Source: Oscheius tipulae (Eukaryota > Nematoda > Chromadorea > Rhabditida > Rhabditidae). Taken from it: a stretch of 64,000 bases of DNA. Made by a program: the position numbers and the translations under genes. Numbering within the stretch: position 1 is the first letter of the stretch; each line of letters begins with the position of its first letter. Location of the stretch: assembly GCA_037178975.1 (NCBI GenBank), contig JASJZH010000005.1:9200501-9264500 (forward strand), in the 5' to 3' direction. The notes beneath the pieces were generated by a model, which did not search any database, had not been told where the DNA came from, and saw only the letters and a program-made list of their open reading frames with translations. Positions 32,201 to 44,077 of this stretch are shown here, piece by piece.

Positions 32201-35200
32201 TCTCATCTCATCTTCCCCCATCCCTCATCTCTCTCTTTTGCCTTCCCCACCACAACTGTTCTCACAGCCCCCTCATCAAAACTGCTCGTTTAGATGTCGT
32301 TTTTGGATGTGAAAGAGGCCGTCTACGGAAGTGAGTCACCGTTATCTATTCTGATCTCAATTACGTCGTCCCGGGTGGTGGACGACCCTTTCTCTCACTC
32401 TCTTCACTCACTTACTTTTAAAAGTGCTTCTCCTCCAGATGGGTCACCTGCTGCTCCCAATGGGCCCCGGCCGCTTTGATCTATCTCATATATGTCGTCC
32501 TGGGGCCGGGATACACTTGTTCAATGGCTTTGTATTCTCATTTCAATTGCTTTCTTCAGCTGGCATCTTTTCTCTGTCTCTCTGTCTCGGAATAGCCTTC
32601 AAAGCCGGGAAAACCGAGCATGACACCATCTAGGACGGATGGCTGCTGCCTGTGCCGGATTTACAAGTAGCTGTCATCGTTGCAGGCTATCTTCCAGAAA
32701 ACAAAACGCGATTGTCAGTGGTGCTGATCGCAATGTCTCTGTCTCTCTTGAAGCAGTTGCTTTTATGGTTGCGGGACTGGAAGTCGTAATCAGTGTCTGT
32801 CCTCGCGAGACTGACATTCCACCAAAAGTAGTCACTTAGGGTCTCCCCGGGGTCAATTACCATCCAGGCGATGACTTATGAATTAGATTTGTGTGTTGCG
32901 GGAGAAGCTGCCGTCGTTTAAGAAATTATTGCGCACTCGGCTCTAAGTGAGATTTGCGCGACGCGGATCAACATTTCATAGACTAAGCCTCCTCAAGAAG
33001 GTCCCCCCGCCCTCACTCATTTTGCGGAAACAACTTCATCTTGTTCCGACACCTTTTTGTTCCAATTGCACACTAATCACGTGGGGAGGGGCTTTTTCTC
33101 TAGTAAAACTGATCTACCATCTTCCAGAAGGTGCCTCGGGCTCGATAGCCTCGAATGAGAGCGAGAGGCTGATGGAGAGCGACGATGAGAACATTCAGAT
33201 TGAGGTGCCTCAGCGAGGGAGACAGGGACGACGGCAAGTGTCTTTTACCCTTGAAACCCACAGTTGTCGCTCTAGACGTTTTAGATAGGAGCAAGACGAC
33301 TCAAAGAAAATTTTGGCATTTTTAGGGGGATAGGCTGGCATTTTATGGTATCAGAAAACTAACCATCAGAACCGACAATGAAAGTTTGGGATAGGTAACC
33401 ATGGACGTAAGAGAATGACAGTATGGCAGAGACAGAGCCAGACGGGGATTGGGACAAGGACGACAGGACCACTGACTGTTTGACAGAATAATCAGCATGG
33501 TCCTCTCTTGAACTGTTCTTGTCACCGTCTGGTTATATACCCTGTATGAGGTCCAGGACAAAAGCAAAGTAACAGAACAATAGAGAGCGCGGAGCTATTC
33601 GTTAAATTTTCTGGATGTACATGGTCGGACTCTCCCTTTAGATGAGACCACCATTGGCAGAATTTTACAGGTTTGATAAGAACGAAAGTCACGACTTTAG
33701 GCAGACAGAGACACTTTACCAATGCTTGATTTTGCCAAGTGAACATCTTCGGCTCTCCGTCGTCAAACCTTCTTCCCCTCCTTACCCATGGAAAACAGAC
33801 CCCGGAAGCCTACAGCTTTTCGAAAAACAGTCCACGAGAGACCCGGAATTGCCCTTCTATAAAGAGTCAATTCATCACGAGAAATATGTACGGAGGATTA
33901 GAAACTAGCGGCTACCCGGGTCCGGAAACAGCACACTGGCTTAGGGAACACGATGACCGATGCCTTTTTCAGCTTCACACTCAATCCTTTGATCTTCGCC
34001 AAAGAGGAGCGAGAAGCCAGGAGACAATCGCTGGCACAGCTCAAACTCAGCTACTATCCTAAGCATATGAACCGTGAGCTTTTCCGATAGGACAAACATG
34101 AAACAGTTCAGCGGATGCCTACGACACGGGTCTGGGATTCTGCGGCTGGTTTCTGATGTTCCTTTCGTGGTTCCTCGTCTTCATCAGCTTCCCAATTTCC
34201 ATTATTTTCTGTATAAAGGTGAGAGACTATCAGTGCAGCATGAGATTCCCCCGAAGTCGACAGTCGAGAGCCAAACCGACATTCCCCTTCTACATGTGTG
34301 CGCCGGCTAATTGGTCCAGCTTTTATTTTCGGGCTAAAAAGTTCAGTAGGCTTTTTTTTGTTTCTGAATCAGGGTTAGGCGAGCAGCGGCTTTTAGGGCG
34401 AGCACCCCGAAGGAGCATAGCCTAACTTGAAATCCCTCTCATAGTTAGCATGCGCCGGCATCTCTCCATAGCGCAGTCGGTAAGAGGTCCGGCTACGAAC
34501 AAGTCGGGTTCGATTTCCAGATTTCCTTAAAAAAAACTTTGTCTTACTGTGACAGATTTAGGGACTCTTCGTGAAGGCTGGGTACTCTATAGGCTTGACC
34601 GAGTTGCCAGTTTTACTATGAAAGTCCTTCTCATTTAGTGGGCCGAATTCAAACGCGATATAGAGCAGAACTGGACCAAGGTAGCGCACCAACTTTTCAG
34701 CTTGGGGCTTCGATACGCAATGAGATTCGAAAAGTGTATCGAGGCCCGTGGTCAACAGTTAGAGCGCAGTGGCGGTTTCCGTTAATTTCCGAAGAGAAAT
34801 CTCTTTTCCAGGTAGTACAAGAATACGAGAGAGCTGTCATCTTCCGGCTTGGTCGCTTGATTGGTGGAGGAGCCAGAGGTCCAGGAATTTTCTTCGTCCT
34901 ACCATGCATCGAAACCTACACCAAAGTTGATCTGAGAACCGTCTCCTTCAACGTCCCTCCACAGGAGATTCTGACCAAGGACTCGGTAACCACCTCGGTC
35001 GATGCCGTGGTCTACTACCGAGTCAGTAATGCTACCATCAGCGTGGCCAATGTGGAGAATGCTCATCACTCGACTCGGTTCGCTTCATATAGTATCCATT
35101 ACCGGAATAGTTCAGGCTACTTGCCCAGACGACTCTCAGAAACATGTTGGGAACCAGAAGTCTGGCTGAGATTCTTTCCGACAGGGACACTTTGGCCTGC

Positions 35201-35753
35201 TCAATGCAAACCCTACTGGATGAGGCAACAGAAAGCTGGGGAATCAAAGTAGAACGAGTGGAAATGTGAGTCTTGGAAGCAACTGCAACATAAACCCTCC
35301 AAAATTGATACAACTTTTCCGAGCATCACATAGCTCAAAAATACTGCCTTTCCGAAAACATTAGATGGATTTTAAAGTTCCATACTAACTTTGTATTGTT
35401 TTAGTAAGGACGTCCGTCTACCGATCCAACTGCAAAGAGGTAAGTTTCATGCGTAATTACTAAAATTAACTTATATTTTAAGCAATGGCCGCTGAGGCCG
35501 AGGCATCCAGAGAGGCCAGAGCCAAGGTGATCGCTGCTGAAGGAGAGCACAAGGCTTCGAGAAGCCTGAGAGAGGCAGCTACTGTCATAGCCTCTTCCCC
35601 AGCCGCTCTCCAGTTGCGGTACCTTCAGACTCTGAACTCGGTGGCTGCAGAACGCAACTCGACTATCATCTTCCCACTACGTAAGTCCTATTCCTTTGTA
35701 AAATATCGAGTTATATAGCGATGGAATTGATCAGCCACTTCTTGAAACGATGA
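29294..35753 (+). CDS. Stomatin/prohibitin-domain membrane protein with three alternative first exons
   Basis: Common exons: 33128-33233, 34107-34218, 34812-35077, 35116-35265, 35405-35439, 35483-35680, 35719-35753. Alternative first exons: 29294-29360 ([20 protein letters not shown]), 30832-30901 ([20 protein letters not shown]) and 32294-32330 ([12 protein letters not shown]). All three end in phase 1 and join 33128 in frame. With the third, the CDS is 939 nt (312 aa). The hairpin membrane segment [20 protein letters not shown] precedes the band-7 domain, with [46 protein letters not shown] and [20 protein letters not shown]. From memory it reads closest to nematode UNC-1/MEC-2-type stomatins, which organise cholesterol-rich membrane and regulate channels and gap junctions. 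Exon 33128 ends at a GC donor. AATAAA lies at 35831. Confidence 0.88.
29885..29945 (-). repeat. tRNA-like SINE
   Basis: Reversed box B (GGATCGAACCCGG) and reversed box A (CTCTAACCGACTGAACTGT) with GGATCCGTAGTCGG between, in a stomatin intron. Confidence 0.6.
31825..31890 (+). repeat. Decayed tRNA-like SINE
   Basis: ACGCGGTTACAGCTCCAACAACGGATCCAAAGATTGCGGG resembles the middle of the SINE at 7852. Box B is lost. Confidence 0.35.
34468..34530 (+). repeat. tRNA-like SINE
   Basis: TAGCGCAGTCGGTAAGAGGT followed by CCGGCTACGAACAAG and GTCGGGTTCGATTTCC, in the stomatin intron between 34218 and 34812. Confidence 0.6.
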
Positions 35754-36441
35754 CTCTCTCACCCTCGAGAGTCACCGAGACGGGTCTGCTAGATCTTATA
35801 AAGTATCCTAAAACTCTTTCACACCCCCCTAATAAAGAAGGTATCATAGTTTCGTGGTCTGTGAATATTTGCCTTGAATCAAGATGACATGTCCTGTCAG
35901 AACTGGCAAGTCAGTAAGGTCAGTGCGAAGAAGTGGTAATTTTTAAACAGACAATCTGACAAAGATAGAAAGAGAGTGACAGAGACGAGCTGACAGGAAC
36001 AGGGTATGAGACTAGAGAAGACAGACAAGTTGACAGAGACAACTTGAAGGTGACATGATCCAGGGGGATGACAGAAACAGTTCGGGACAGCCGACAGAGA
36101 CAGACGGATAGGTGAAGAAGAATGGCCAGCGGAGGGCAATTTTACTGGTAAACTCTTTTTTGCAGTCGACAAAACAAAGCCAACCCTATTGAAAGAGAAA
36201 AAACCTCCAAGAAACTTAGAGACTGAGAGGCTTGGCCTAAAGCCTAAGCCTAAGCCTGAGAGACAGAGAGACAGGGATGCAGAGAGATTGACAGTGGTTG
36301 GTAATAATGAAATGTTTATTCTTGGGAAAATGCATAATATCGTTCGAAAAGGGGAGATCGGAGGAGATCACGTTGAGGTTGCCCGCAGTGGAGCCGTCTC
36401 GTCTCTAAATTCTTCGTTTTCAAATGCTAAAAGTTGGGCAC
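35754..36441. other. Convergent intergenic spacer, TGACAG-rich
   Basis: It lies between the stomatin stop (plus) and the GPCR stop (minus). It holds AATAAA at 35831-35836 (plus) and at 36315-36320 (minus), one for each gene. Positions 35885-36110 are dense in TGACAG/GACAGA. Confidence 0.55.
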
Positions 36442-38527
36442 TTACAACAAAATACGAGGCACATTGGTAGACAGTCGAACCGTCGGACTGTCATCTGTAC
36501 TCGTATTCGAATTGCGTCTTTCCAGTTGCAATAATCGTTTCAAGGCGGCCCGATACTCGGAGCTGCAGAGCGCGTACAAGTAGAAATTGTAGAGGTAACT
36601 GAAACTGGATGTAGTCATTAACAGAGACAGTGACTACCAGGTGACTTGAAGCAGGTTTGCCACGGCTTTGAAGGTCTGCCAGAAGACACTCTTGTCCTCA
36701 AAGTTCCGGACGAAGAGAGACAGGAGACTGGCTGGGAGATTACACAGTACGAATGTGGTGGAGGTGATCAGCAGGAGGACAGATATCCGGCCTGTGTCGT
36801 CCCGCGACGTCCTTCCGGATCGGGAACGGAGAGATCGTCTTGTAGGTTTCTGGTCCAGACGATAGAGAGATCTCATCATGGCCGAGTTCAGCACAACCAG
36901 GAGTACCATGGGACCCCACCGAGAAACTAGCTGAAAAGAGTTTTGTGCTGAAAGTAAACTCAACGTGCACATGTCTCTTGCTTCAAGAACCGATCTGGGA
37001 TGTGTGCGCGACTTCTGTCCGCTTAGCGCCGCCGGTATATAAGAGACTGGGGAGCAAGTTCAATCCCCGGGCTCGGAAATATCTTTTATGATTTGACAAA
37101 AAAGTGCATAGGGATTCTGTTTCGTAGTCGGACCTCTTACCGACCTCGCTGTGGAGATAAAGGTCGCGCCCATTATACATTTGGTGTTGAAGCTAAGCAA
37201 GATGTTACGCAAAGAACCCATGGTGATGGCAAGATAAGAGAAGAACTTACCTCTCTGAAGCAGAGGTAGACCTGGAACTGAAAGGTATTCTCCACATTCC
37301 TATTCCGATCTATTACGTAGTGGTAGCTGAATTATGGTTAGCAGGACAGTCGTCATAACTCACCCCTCGTCCGTATACCTTATCCGGAAATGTTTCTGCC
37401 AGATCGACGGGACGTAGACGAGGAAGGCGGTCAGATACAGCACGAAGATCACTCGAGGAGCCCGCTTCGCACTATCGAGCGAGTTGAAAAAGTGGATTGG
37501 ATGACAGACTGACATGTATCTGTCAACGGTCATCGCGACAATACACAACGCGCTAAAGAGTTTTGTCTGGGGTTGACTGGGATGAGGAACCTGGCACAGA
37601 TCAGCCCATTGATCAGTGGAAGCTCGAAGTGGGTGTGATAGAACATGACGAGATAGCTTCGCTCGTTGCTCAAGCCGGCATGACGAAGTATGAACGGGAT
37701 GAAGGAGATGATACTGAGGATGTCGGCACAGCAGGACGCTTTCAGATAGAGAAAACAGCCGGTCTTAAGCTGCCAAAGCGTGGCCAAGTTCAGACACTGA
37801 TTGGCCATTCCTGAACATTTGATTGTCTTGTGATAAATATTTTATCTCTCAGAGTAAATATGGCAAATTCTGGCCGGACAAAAGAAGTTTGGCTGAGTAT
37901 TCAATGAAAGCACCATCATAATAAGCCAAAAGGCCCCGCAACGAAGTTTTCAAGAAACTACGCTCACGACATTTCGGCCGAATGAACTAGACACAGTCTG
38001 GTCGTCTTGCGTTCATAACATGACTGGACAGGTTTTTGTCTGATCCGTGCCTGCATTAAATCTCACTGCTGCTCTGCTTCGAAAGTTTTGGCCAATGAAA
38101 AATCTTTTGGACCGGGCAATAACGAGCCGGAAATTTTGAAAACAGCCGCACTTCATCGGACAGCATTGGTTCGGCTTTGGTTCTGACTGGACCAATTCAA
38201 GCCAGACCAAATTCTTGGCGGTTCCCATGTACCTCACAATCGGTACATATCTTTGCCGCCTAAGGTCCTGTCACGAAGCTATGGTCTGACAGGACAAAAA
38301 CGCGTACTGTATACAAACCAGGCCTGACCTGACCAAGCAGCGTACCATTTACATTATTTCCCTGGAGATACCAGATTGCTATGTGCTATGTTTCTCATAA
38401 CTCACCTATGGCCAGAACAATTGGCATGACGACCACATGAGCCACATACTCGACCTCGGCCATAGACTCTGTAGAACTGTTGGCCAGTATCCACGCCGTT
38501 CCGGCCTCCCAATTATGCTCGGACGTT
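36442..38527 (-). CDS. Rhodopsin-class GPCR, neuropeptide (FMRFamide-like) receptor type; 5' end incomplete
   Basis: Exons: 38527-38406, 37810-37591, 37552-37364, 37326-37251, 36930-36638, 36604-36442, with matching phases. An N-glycosylation site (NSS) precedes TM1. Landmarks: AIGMANQCLNLATL (TM1), LKASCCADILSIISFIPFIL (TM2), MTVDRYMSVCHP (DRY end of TM3), VIFVLYLTAFLVYVPS (TM4), WGPMVLLVVLNSAMM (TM5), ISVLLLITSTTFVLCNLPAS (TM6) and CFSYLYNFYLYALCSSEYR (TM7, NxxLY in place of NPxxY). The layout fits invertebrate FMRFamide/myosuppressin-like receptors. The ligand cannot be told. First exons near 38.57-38.65 kb (MAAFSH then a 13-nt exon) are possible but the phases do not close. A GTAAGT at the end could extend the C-terminus by a few codons. 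Confidence 0.82.
37035..37160 (-). repeat. tRNA-like SINE pieces
   Basis: Reversed heads can be seen near 37115-37155 (GTAGTCGGACCTCTTACCGA) and a reversed-box-B-like AAGTTCAATCCCCGGGCTCG near 37050, in a GPCR intron. Confidence 0.45.
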
Positions 38528-40042
38528 CTGAACTGGCTCTTTCTACTGTCACAATAGCCTAACTCACCCGCTAATGATTTCTGTAGATGGATCAGAATGA
38601 CGGGAGGTGCTACTCACATGGCTGAAAGCAGCCATCTCTCAAGGACAGAACAGAGCGGGCAGCGAAGCGCTAGACTGTTGCGAATTATTCATGCCCTCTC
38701 TGGCTTCTAGGAGGCTCGGTGTCGAGATTGAGACGTAAGAAAAGAGGAGAGCAAAAGAACTAGTCTAGTCACACGGGCAAAAAGGGGCGAGTGTAGAGAT
38801 GGGAAATTAGGTCTATCCCCATGGAAAAATTGGCGAGAGTGTGGTCAGAGAACCCTTCGGGTGATTCAGGCTAGAAGTAAGGAAGTCACTTATGCTGCAG
38901 AAAGGAATGATGATAAAGTTCTCCTTTCCATGCAACCACAAATATTTGTTAGAGTAGGGATCGAACCCGGAACCCGCTAACAATGGTCGTTGCAATAAAA
39001 AACAGACAATACAACTTTTCGATTCATCTGGATAACAGCGGAGTAAATACCTAGGGTTGGGGACGGAAGACGGGAAATGAGAGGGAAATCGAGAAGGTAA
39101 AGTGATATCACGTCAGAGGGAGAGAGCCAGTGGTCGTTCTTCAAAACAACTGACGAATGCGAATAAGGATGGACTAGCAGAGCTGAGGGAACAGAGATCA
39201 CGGACCAGTTGTCAACTCTTTGACAGCTTTTTGAGTAGAGGGAACTCTCCACTCTGCAAATCTTTTGAACAGGAACTGCTAAACTATCTGTGTTTGCCTG
39301 GGTCTATAAGACATAATTGACATGCTCCTATTGAGAGATTTGGTCGCAGATCAAGTTTCGAAGTTTGTTACGAAGGCGTGGTACAAGAGACTAGATAGGA
39401 CCAATTGGCTAGCTACGTTGACAAAGACAAGCGGACAGGAAGATACTACCAGGGTGACAAAAATAGCAAAGAAAGTTGAAAGGGATTGGTTGACAGGATC
39501 GGCAGTATCGTTTGCCAGGCTGACCCGAGCGTAGGTGGAAGAGAACAGAAGGACAGGTCAGCATTTGTAGTGTGCTGACAGTGACTAGCTTCCGGAGGCA
39601 TCTGGCTCTTTATGAAGAGAACTGCGTGGAATGACACACAGACATCAAAGATCGGAATATTCATCTATATATGAGTTCCTAACGAATTGAAGTTGCCTTT
39701 GAAGTGTGTGATAATTGCGGGAATGTTCAAGGAAATGTGTCAGTGACAGACATAAGGACGTTAGTCAGAGGATAAAACTCTCGTAGCTCAAGGCCAGACA
39801 ATTTGCGAAGCAAGGGTAGGAATATGTTTAAAGAAAGTTGACGTAGTATATCTTAAGTAACTGTAATATTTTTAAGGGACTGTGATAAAAACGAGGAACT
39901 GCGAAGGGTATGCTTACTCTCAGCTGTCTAGTTTTCTCTCTTTCCAAATGCTTGTATCAATGAAGTATACTTTCCAGTATGTAGCTTAGGAACAGCACAA
40001 AATCTTCTTCCGTAGCGAGGCTAACATAAGCCTAAACTACCG

Positions 40043-40285
40043 TAAAAAGCTCTATTATAAGCATCTTCTTACATAAGAAATACACAATTACGTATTCGCA
40101 TTTTTCGGGATCAAGACAACATTTCCTGACTTTCCAATGTTCTGCATAGTTGTAGTTCGTGACTTACTCTATAACTCTGCAGAACATTGGAAAGTCGCAA
40201 AAAGCCGTCTTGATAAAAGTGAATACGTAATTGCGAACTTCTTACGTAAAGGGGTGCTTATATTAGAAGAAATACCGTAAATAGT
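40043..40285. repeat. Long imperfect palindrome (MITE-like) with a CAAAGTTGTAG-type core
   Basis: The outer arms share CAATTACGTATTC (40085-40097) and GAATACGTAATTG (40221-40233), plus TTATAAGCA-type ends. The inner arms GACTTTCCAATGTTCTGCAT (40128 on) and ATGCAGAACATTGGAAAGTC-like sequence (to 40196) flank a 13-nt loop. No coding capacity. Confidence 0.7.
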
Positions 40286-40972
40286 ATTACTCTCGTCTCG
40301 AGGTGAATCAGTGTGCAACAGGTGAGTCAGAATTCCCACAGTAACTTTAAGGCCGCCCGTAATTTTCCGAGACTGCCCTTCTTTGCTTAATACCGCCCGA
40401 ACTGTAAAAGCACGGAAGCGTCTGCTGCCGAGACTCCCTCAAAATTTCTAAAGTCCCTTAAGATATACAAACGTCGAGGATGAATACACTTGAAAACCGT
40501 TCCTTGTATTCAAAATTTGACAAGCCAAACATGACTTATTCGAAAGTTTGGCAAGTTTCACTGTCAATGCCACAGTGACTGCCATCGAGAAATTAGTTGG
40601 TAAATCAGCTTCGAAAGGGTATCTTTCTCTGACTCGACAGAAATAGACTTACTGAAGCAAACTTACATAGGCTATTAAAAGGAAAACTGATTAAAGCGGT
40701 ACAGGGACAATGTCGCCGGTTGATAGGCACAGAACTTAAGAGGCCATCGCGCTTTAGACAGAAGAGAAGGATCAGATAGTGAGAGGGTGTTTTTGACAAA
40801 GTGACAAGTGTTTGAAGTAGGATCAATTCTGTCAACTGACTCGTGTACCGAACGAAACAATGTGACAGTTTGACAAGTACAAGACATGAGGGAATGCGGG
40901 AGGAATAGAGGATTCGAGATCAACAAGGTGTCATTAACAGAACGACTAAGCCGTAATCAAGGATCAATTGCG

Positions 40973-41245
40973 TACTGTACGAACAGAATCAGCCGTCCTT
41001 TTACCTTCAGTTTACATTGGCGGCTGCGCCACTTCGTATAACAAGAGGATCCCAGCGACTTTATTGGGGCCAAAATCAAAGGCCTAGAGCGCACCCAAAA
41101 TTGACTTGCCACCCAATTTAGACAATAACTGTTTCTGAACAACACAACTTCTGGATAACATAATTTGCTCGCTCCTATTTTGTGTACTAAGACAAACAAA
41201 CAGACAGTCCGCTACAGAAGCCACCGCGCTTTTTGATAGTAGAGA
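40973..41245 (-). repeat. Repeat family R1, reverse copy
   Basis: The reverse complement starts CTCTACTATCAAAAAGCGCG and ends with GTACAGTACGCAATTG-like sequence. It matches 27088-27372. Confidence 0.55.
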
Positions 41246-42515
41246 TGCCACTGTCTCTAATATTCAAACAACCGGGAGTGGAGCAGGACACCCTCTAGAG
41301 ACCGTTTATTCTCGAGTTCTCGAGTTATGTCCTAGAGTCAACGAGATGACAGCCGATTCTCATTGAAAAGGGCCCTCAGTCGAGGCCCTAATCCTCTTTG
41401 AGATTTTTGGAGGAGCAGCAGAATAAAGACGCTGTAGATTATCGCGCAGATGATGTGTATCCCGCAAGATCAGAAATCTCACCATGTTGTGCTGCAGAAG
41501 AGGAGGATAAAGACAGAACAAAGCCAATAAAGGATGGCAATCCTTCTCTGCAATAAACCACAATCTCATCTAGGCTTCTCTAGCGTCATTATGCACTTAG
41601 AGCTCCTTCTCTTCTAATAGCGGGACACAATCACATCAGGAGGACAAGAGGAGAGATTACACTCTAGGTGGCTGAGACCTGGGCAAAAAGAGACAGAGGG
41701 GTTACAGACCAGAGATGTGTGGGAACGCGGAAAAAAAATTTGGACTCGCGGGATTCCGGAAAAAAAATTCACCTAGTTCTGTGACTTTTCGACTCTGTAG
41801 AGCGAAAATATCCAAAGATGTACAAGTTGTCTAAGCACCTTTTCCAGTCACCAATACAAAACTCCCATCTAACTCCAAAAGACCAAACTATAACTGACTT
41901 GTCTATACTTAGTTGGTCATTTGATAAGACAAAGTCGTCTTTATATTGCCATATACCAAAGTAGATTCTAATAGTGCTGCTTGGTACAATAAACCCAAAA
42001 AGGCGCTGGAACCTCAGAGCGTCTTGTTTCTCTTGTCTTGGAAAATGGGACAAGACTCGGACGGCTGAAGTAAGCTAGAAATATAGGGAATTCTGATCTG
42101 AACAAAGGAGACGGAGAGAAAAGGGGATGGCTGCCTGGAAAAACAGCGCCTAACGACATTAAAATACACGGATTTCTTCCCCATGACAGACCAGATGTCT
42201 GGAGCATAAACAATATGAGACGCGGATTTTGGAAAGGAACTCTGAACTCATTGAAAAGGACTGCTCCCGCTGTGAGTTGAGTATGATCTGAACGGACATT
42301 TGCGACCGTGAAGTCCGTAGGGCAACAAAGCTGTCTAGCTGCGGAAGTAGTGGCCTAGAAAATGGAGCAGCTGCTATGTTTCAGTTGTTTTTGCCACGAA
42401 AACGTATTTGCTCGCTATAATACAGTGACTACATAAAATTCATCTGCTAAGCTCAGCTCTATAACAAAAGAAGTCAACAAGAACATTGATCAGAATGGCT
42501 AGAAGTGAAGTCTCC

Positions 42516-42848
42516 TCATTGAGATTTGGGAATTGGGGCGCCGTTTACCTGGAAAATGCCCATAGATATCAAAATAAAAAAGCAAAATACCTCAGCATTA
42601 AGCATTTGGTGTTCCTGGAAGCGTAGAGAGATCCGTTGCGTCATTTTCAGGTACTTGTCCAGGCAATTGTTGCTACAGCTCTCCTCCTTCGAGCTCACGG
42701 TTCTAAAAATGAGGCAAATTCTCTAACAAAGGCCAGAACCGAACCTGGAAGTCATATCGTTGACGCAGGACCCGAAACACTGCTCTGTCACGTTGTTGTA
42801 CTGCATAAGAAAGTCGCGAAACGTCTTCAGATCGGTATCAGTCGCCAT
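42516..42848 (-). CDS. TIMM9: Mitochondrial intermembrane-space chaperone Tim9
   Basis: Exons: 42848-42745, 42702-42591, 42548-42516. They total 249 nt, or 82 aa, typical for small Tims. The twin CX3C motifs are CFGSC and CSNNC, followed by LDKYLKMTQRISLRFQEHQM, the conserved Tim9 block. With Tim10 it chaperones hydrophobic precursors across the intermembrane space. The start codon directly follows a splice acceptor (ATTTTCCAG then GATGG), suggesting a trans-spliced leader. The C-terminal tail VNGAPIPKSQ is on its own small exon. Confidence 0.92.
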
Positions 42849-44077
42849 CCTGGAAAATCTTCTTAGAGAACGTGAAATAGAGCGTGATAGATGGTTGAAA
42901 ACGACTCGGAACGGAGCGTAAGCGGATTATTCTGCGATTTTCAATCAACACTTCTCAGCTCTACATATTGGCCAAGTTTTTAGCATGTACAAGTTATGCT
43001 ATCCCTAACTTGTTTCGCTTTTTCGAGGCTTATTGGGCCCACTTCTCACTCTTAGAAACCAAATCTTATCACTCGAATCCACTTCCTTTTCACTCTTTGA
43101 ACCTCTTCTATTTCATTGAGCTCACTTCCTCTCAGCTCTCTTCCCACTTTAAAAGGATGGACGTGGGGTCAACGAGTAAGAAGTAGGTTCAAGGTTGGGC
43201 AGAGGTTTCGAGAGATATGAATTGGGTTCAAAAGATAGAAAGGGGTTTCAAAGAGTGAAAGGTAAGTGGGGTGTGAAGCGGGTAGAAGAGTAGAGAGTCT
43301 GTTCAAAGAATGGGAAATGGGCTCAATGAAATGGAAGAGGGTACAAAGAGTGAAAAGGAAGTAGATTCGAGACATAGAGGCGAGAAAAAGAATACTACGC
43401 CCTTAGTCAAAATTTCACGCAAATCGAATGTTATTGCTGGGAAATAGAGCTTTAGCTGAGAAAAAAATCCACGAACATGACCAATCTGTTCACAAAATGG
43501 TGTATAATTCAAACGGCAGCGGGCAAAAATCCGCGATCTTGTGAACGAATTAAAAATTGCCAGAAGCACGCAATTTGCTTTCCTACATTGTCTCGCAGCT
43601 TCTTTGCCAACATTTTCGCTTCTTCAGCAGGTAATCACTGCTGGCACCGGTTTCTTGTTAGGGAGCAATTCAAAACAATGAGAAAATTTGGGGAAAACGA
43701 GGGAAGGCTAAACAGAATTTCTCAAGAGTTTGAATTCTTTCGAATCGGTACGCAATTTCGGCCGCGAACGTTTGAATTATGCACATTTTTTTTTTGAATC
43801 AACCATACAAGCTAGTCTGAAGCGCCAATAACGGAAAAGAAGGCGAAAATACGCAACGGGCTATTTAGGCTGCGTTCACGACTTAAAGGCTAATCCCAGG
43901 TCACATAAACAAGAAACGTGAGAAAAGCAATAAGTGGTGGGAAACCTCCAGGGTCTTAAGCTTATAATACATATAAAAACTCTTTATATAACTCTTCTCT
44001 AAATACACAGGCACCGGTACATAATCACAGCTAAATCTCAAGGACACGTTAAAAATATACGCACCAAAAAAGATTGT
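42849..44077. other. Intergenic spacer with a purine/pyrimidine hairpin
   Basis: It lies between TIMM9 (minus) and the 3' end of the KAT gene (minus). It includes the inverted repeat listed at 43064-43372. A 106-codon ORF at 43477 has no recognisable content. Nothing else is supported. Confidence 0.45.
43064..43372. repeat. Inverted repeat with about 55-bp pyrimidine/purine arms
   Basis: The arm at 43077-43120 (CACTTCCTTTTCACTCTTTG onward) is mirrored at 43320-43367 (CAATGAAATGGAAGAGGGTA, then CAAAGAGTGAAAAGGAAGT). The middle is also asymmetric purine/pyrimidine. Confidence 0.6.

Larger units (their letters stand above)
38528..42515. other. Large gene-poor spacer
   Basis: Apart from the repeats listed separately and possible GPCR 5' exons near 38.57-38.65 kb, no coding exon is supported in these 4 kb. 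A reversed tRNA-like box B (GGGATCGAACCCGGAACCCG) lies at 38958-38977. Positions 39060-39560 and 40560-40930 are TGACAG/GACAGA-rich. Positions 41300-42500 hold no structure I can name. Confidence 0.5.

Noticed and set aside
43477-43797. 106-codon plus ORF as a gene
   Set aside because: It has no recognisable motif, ends in poly-T, and lies beside an inverted repeat.
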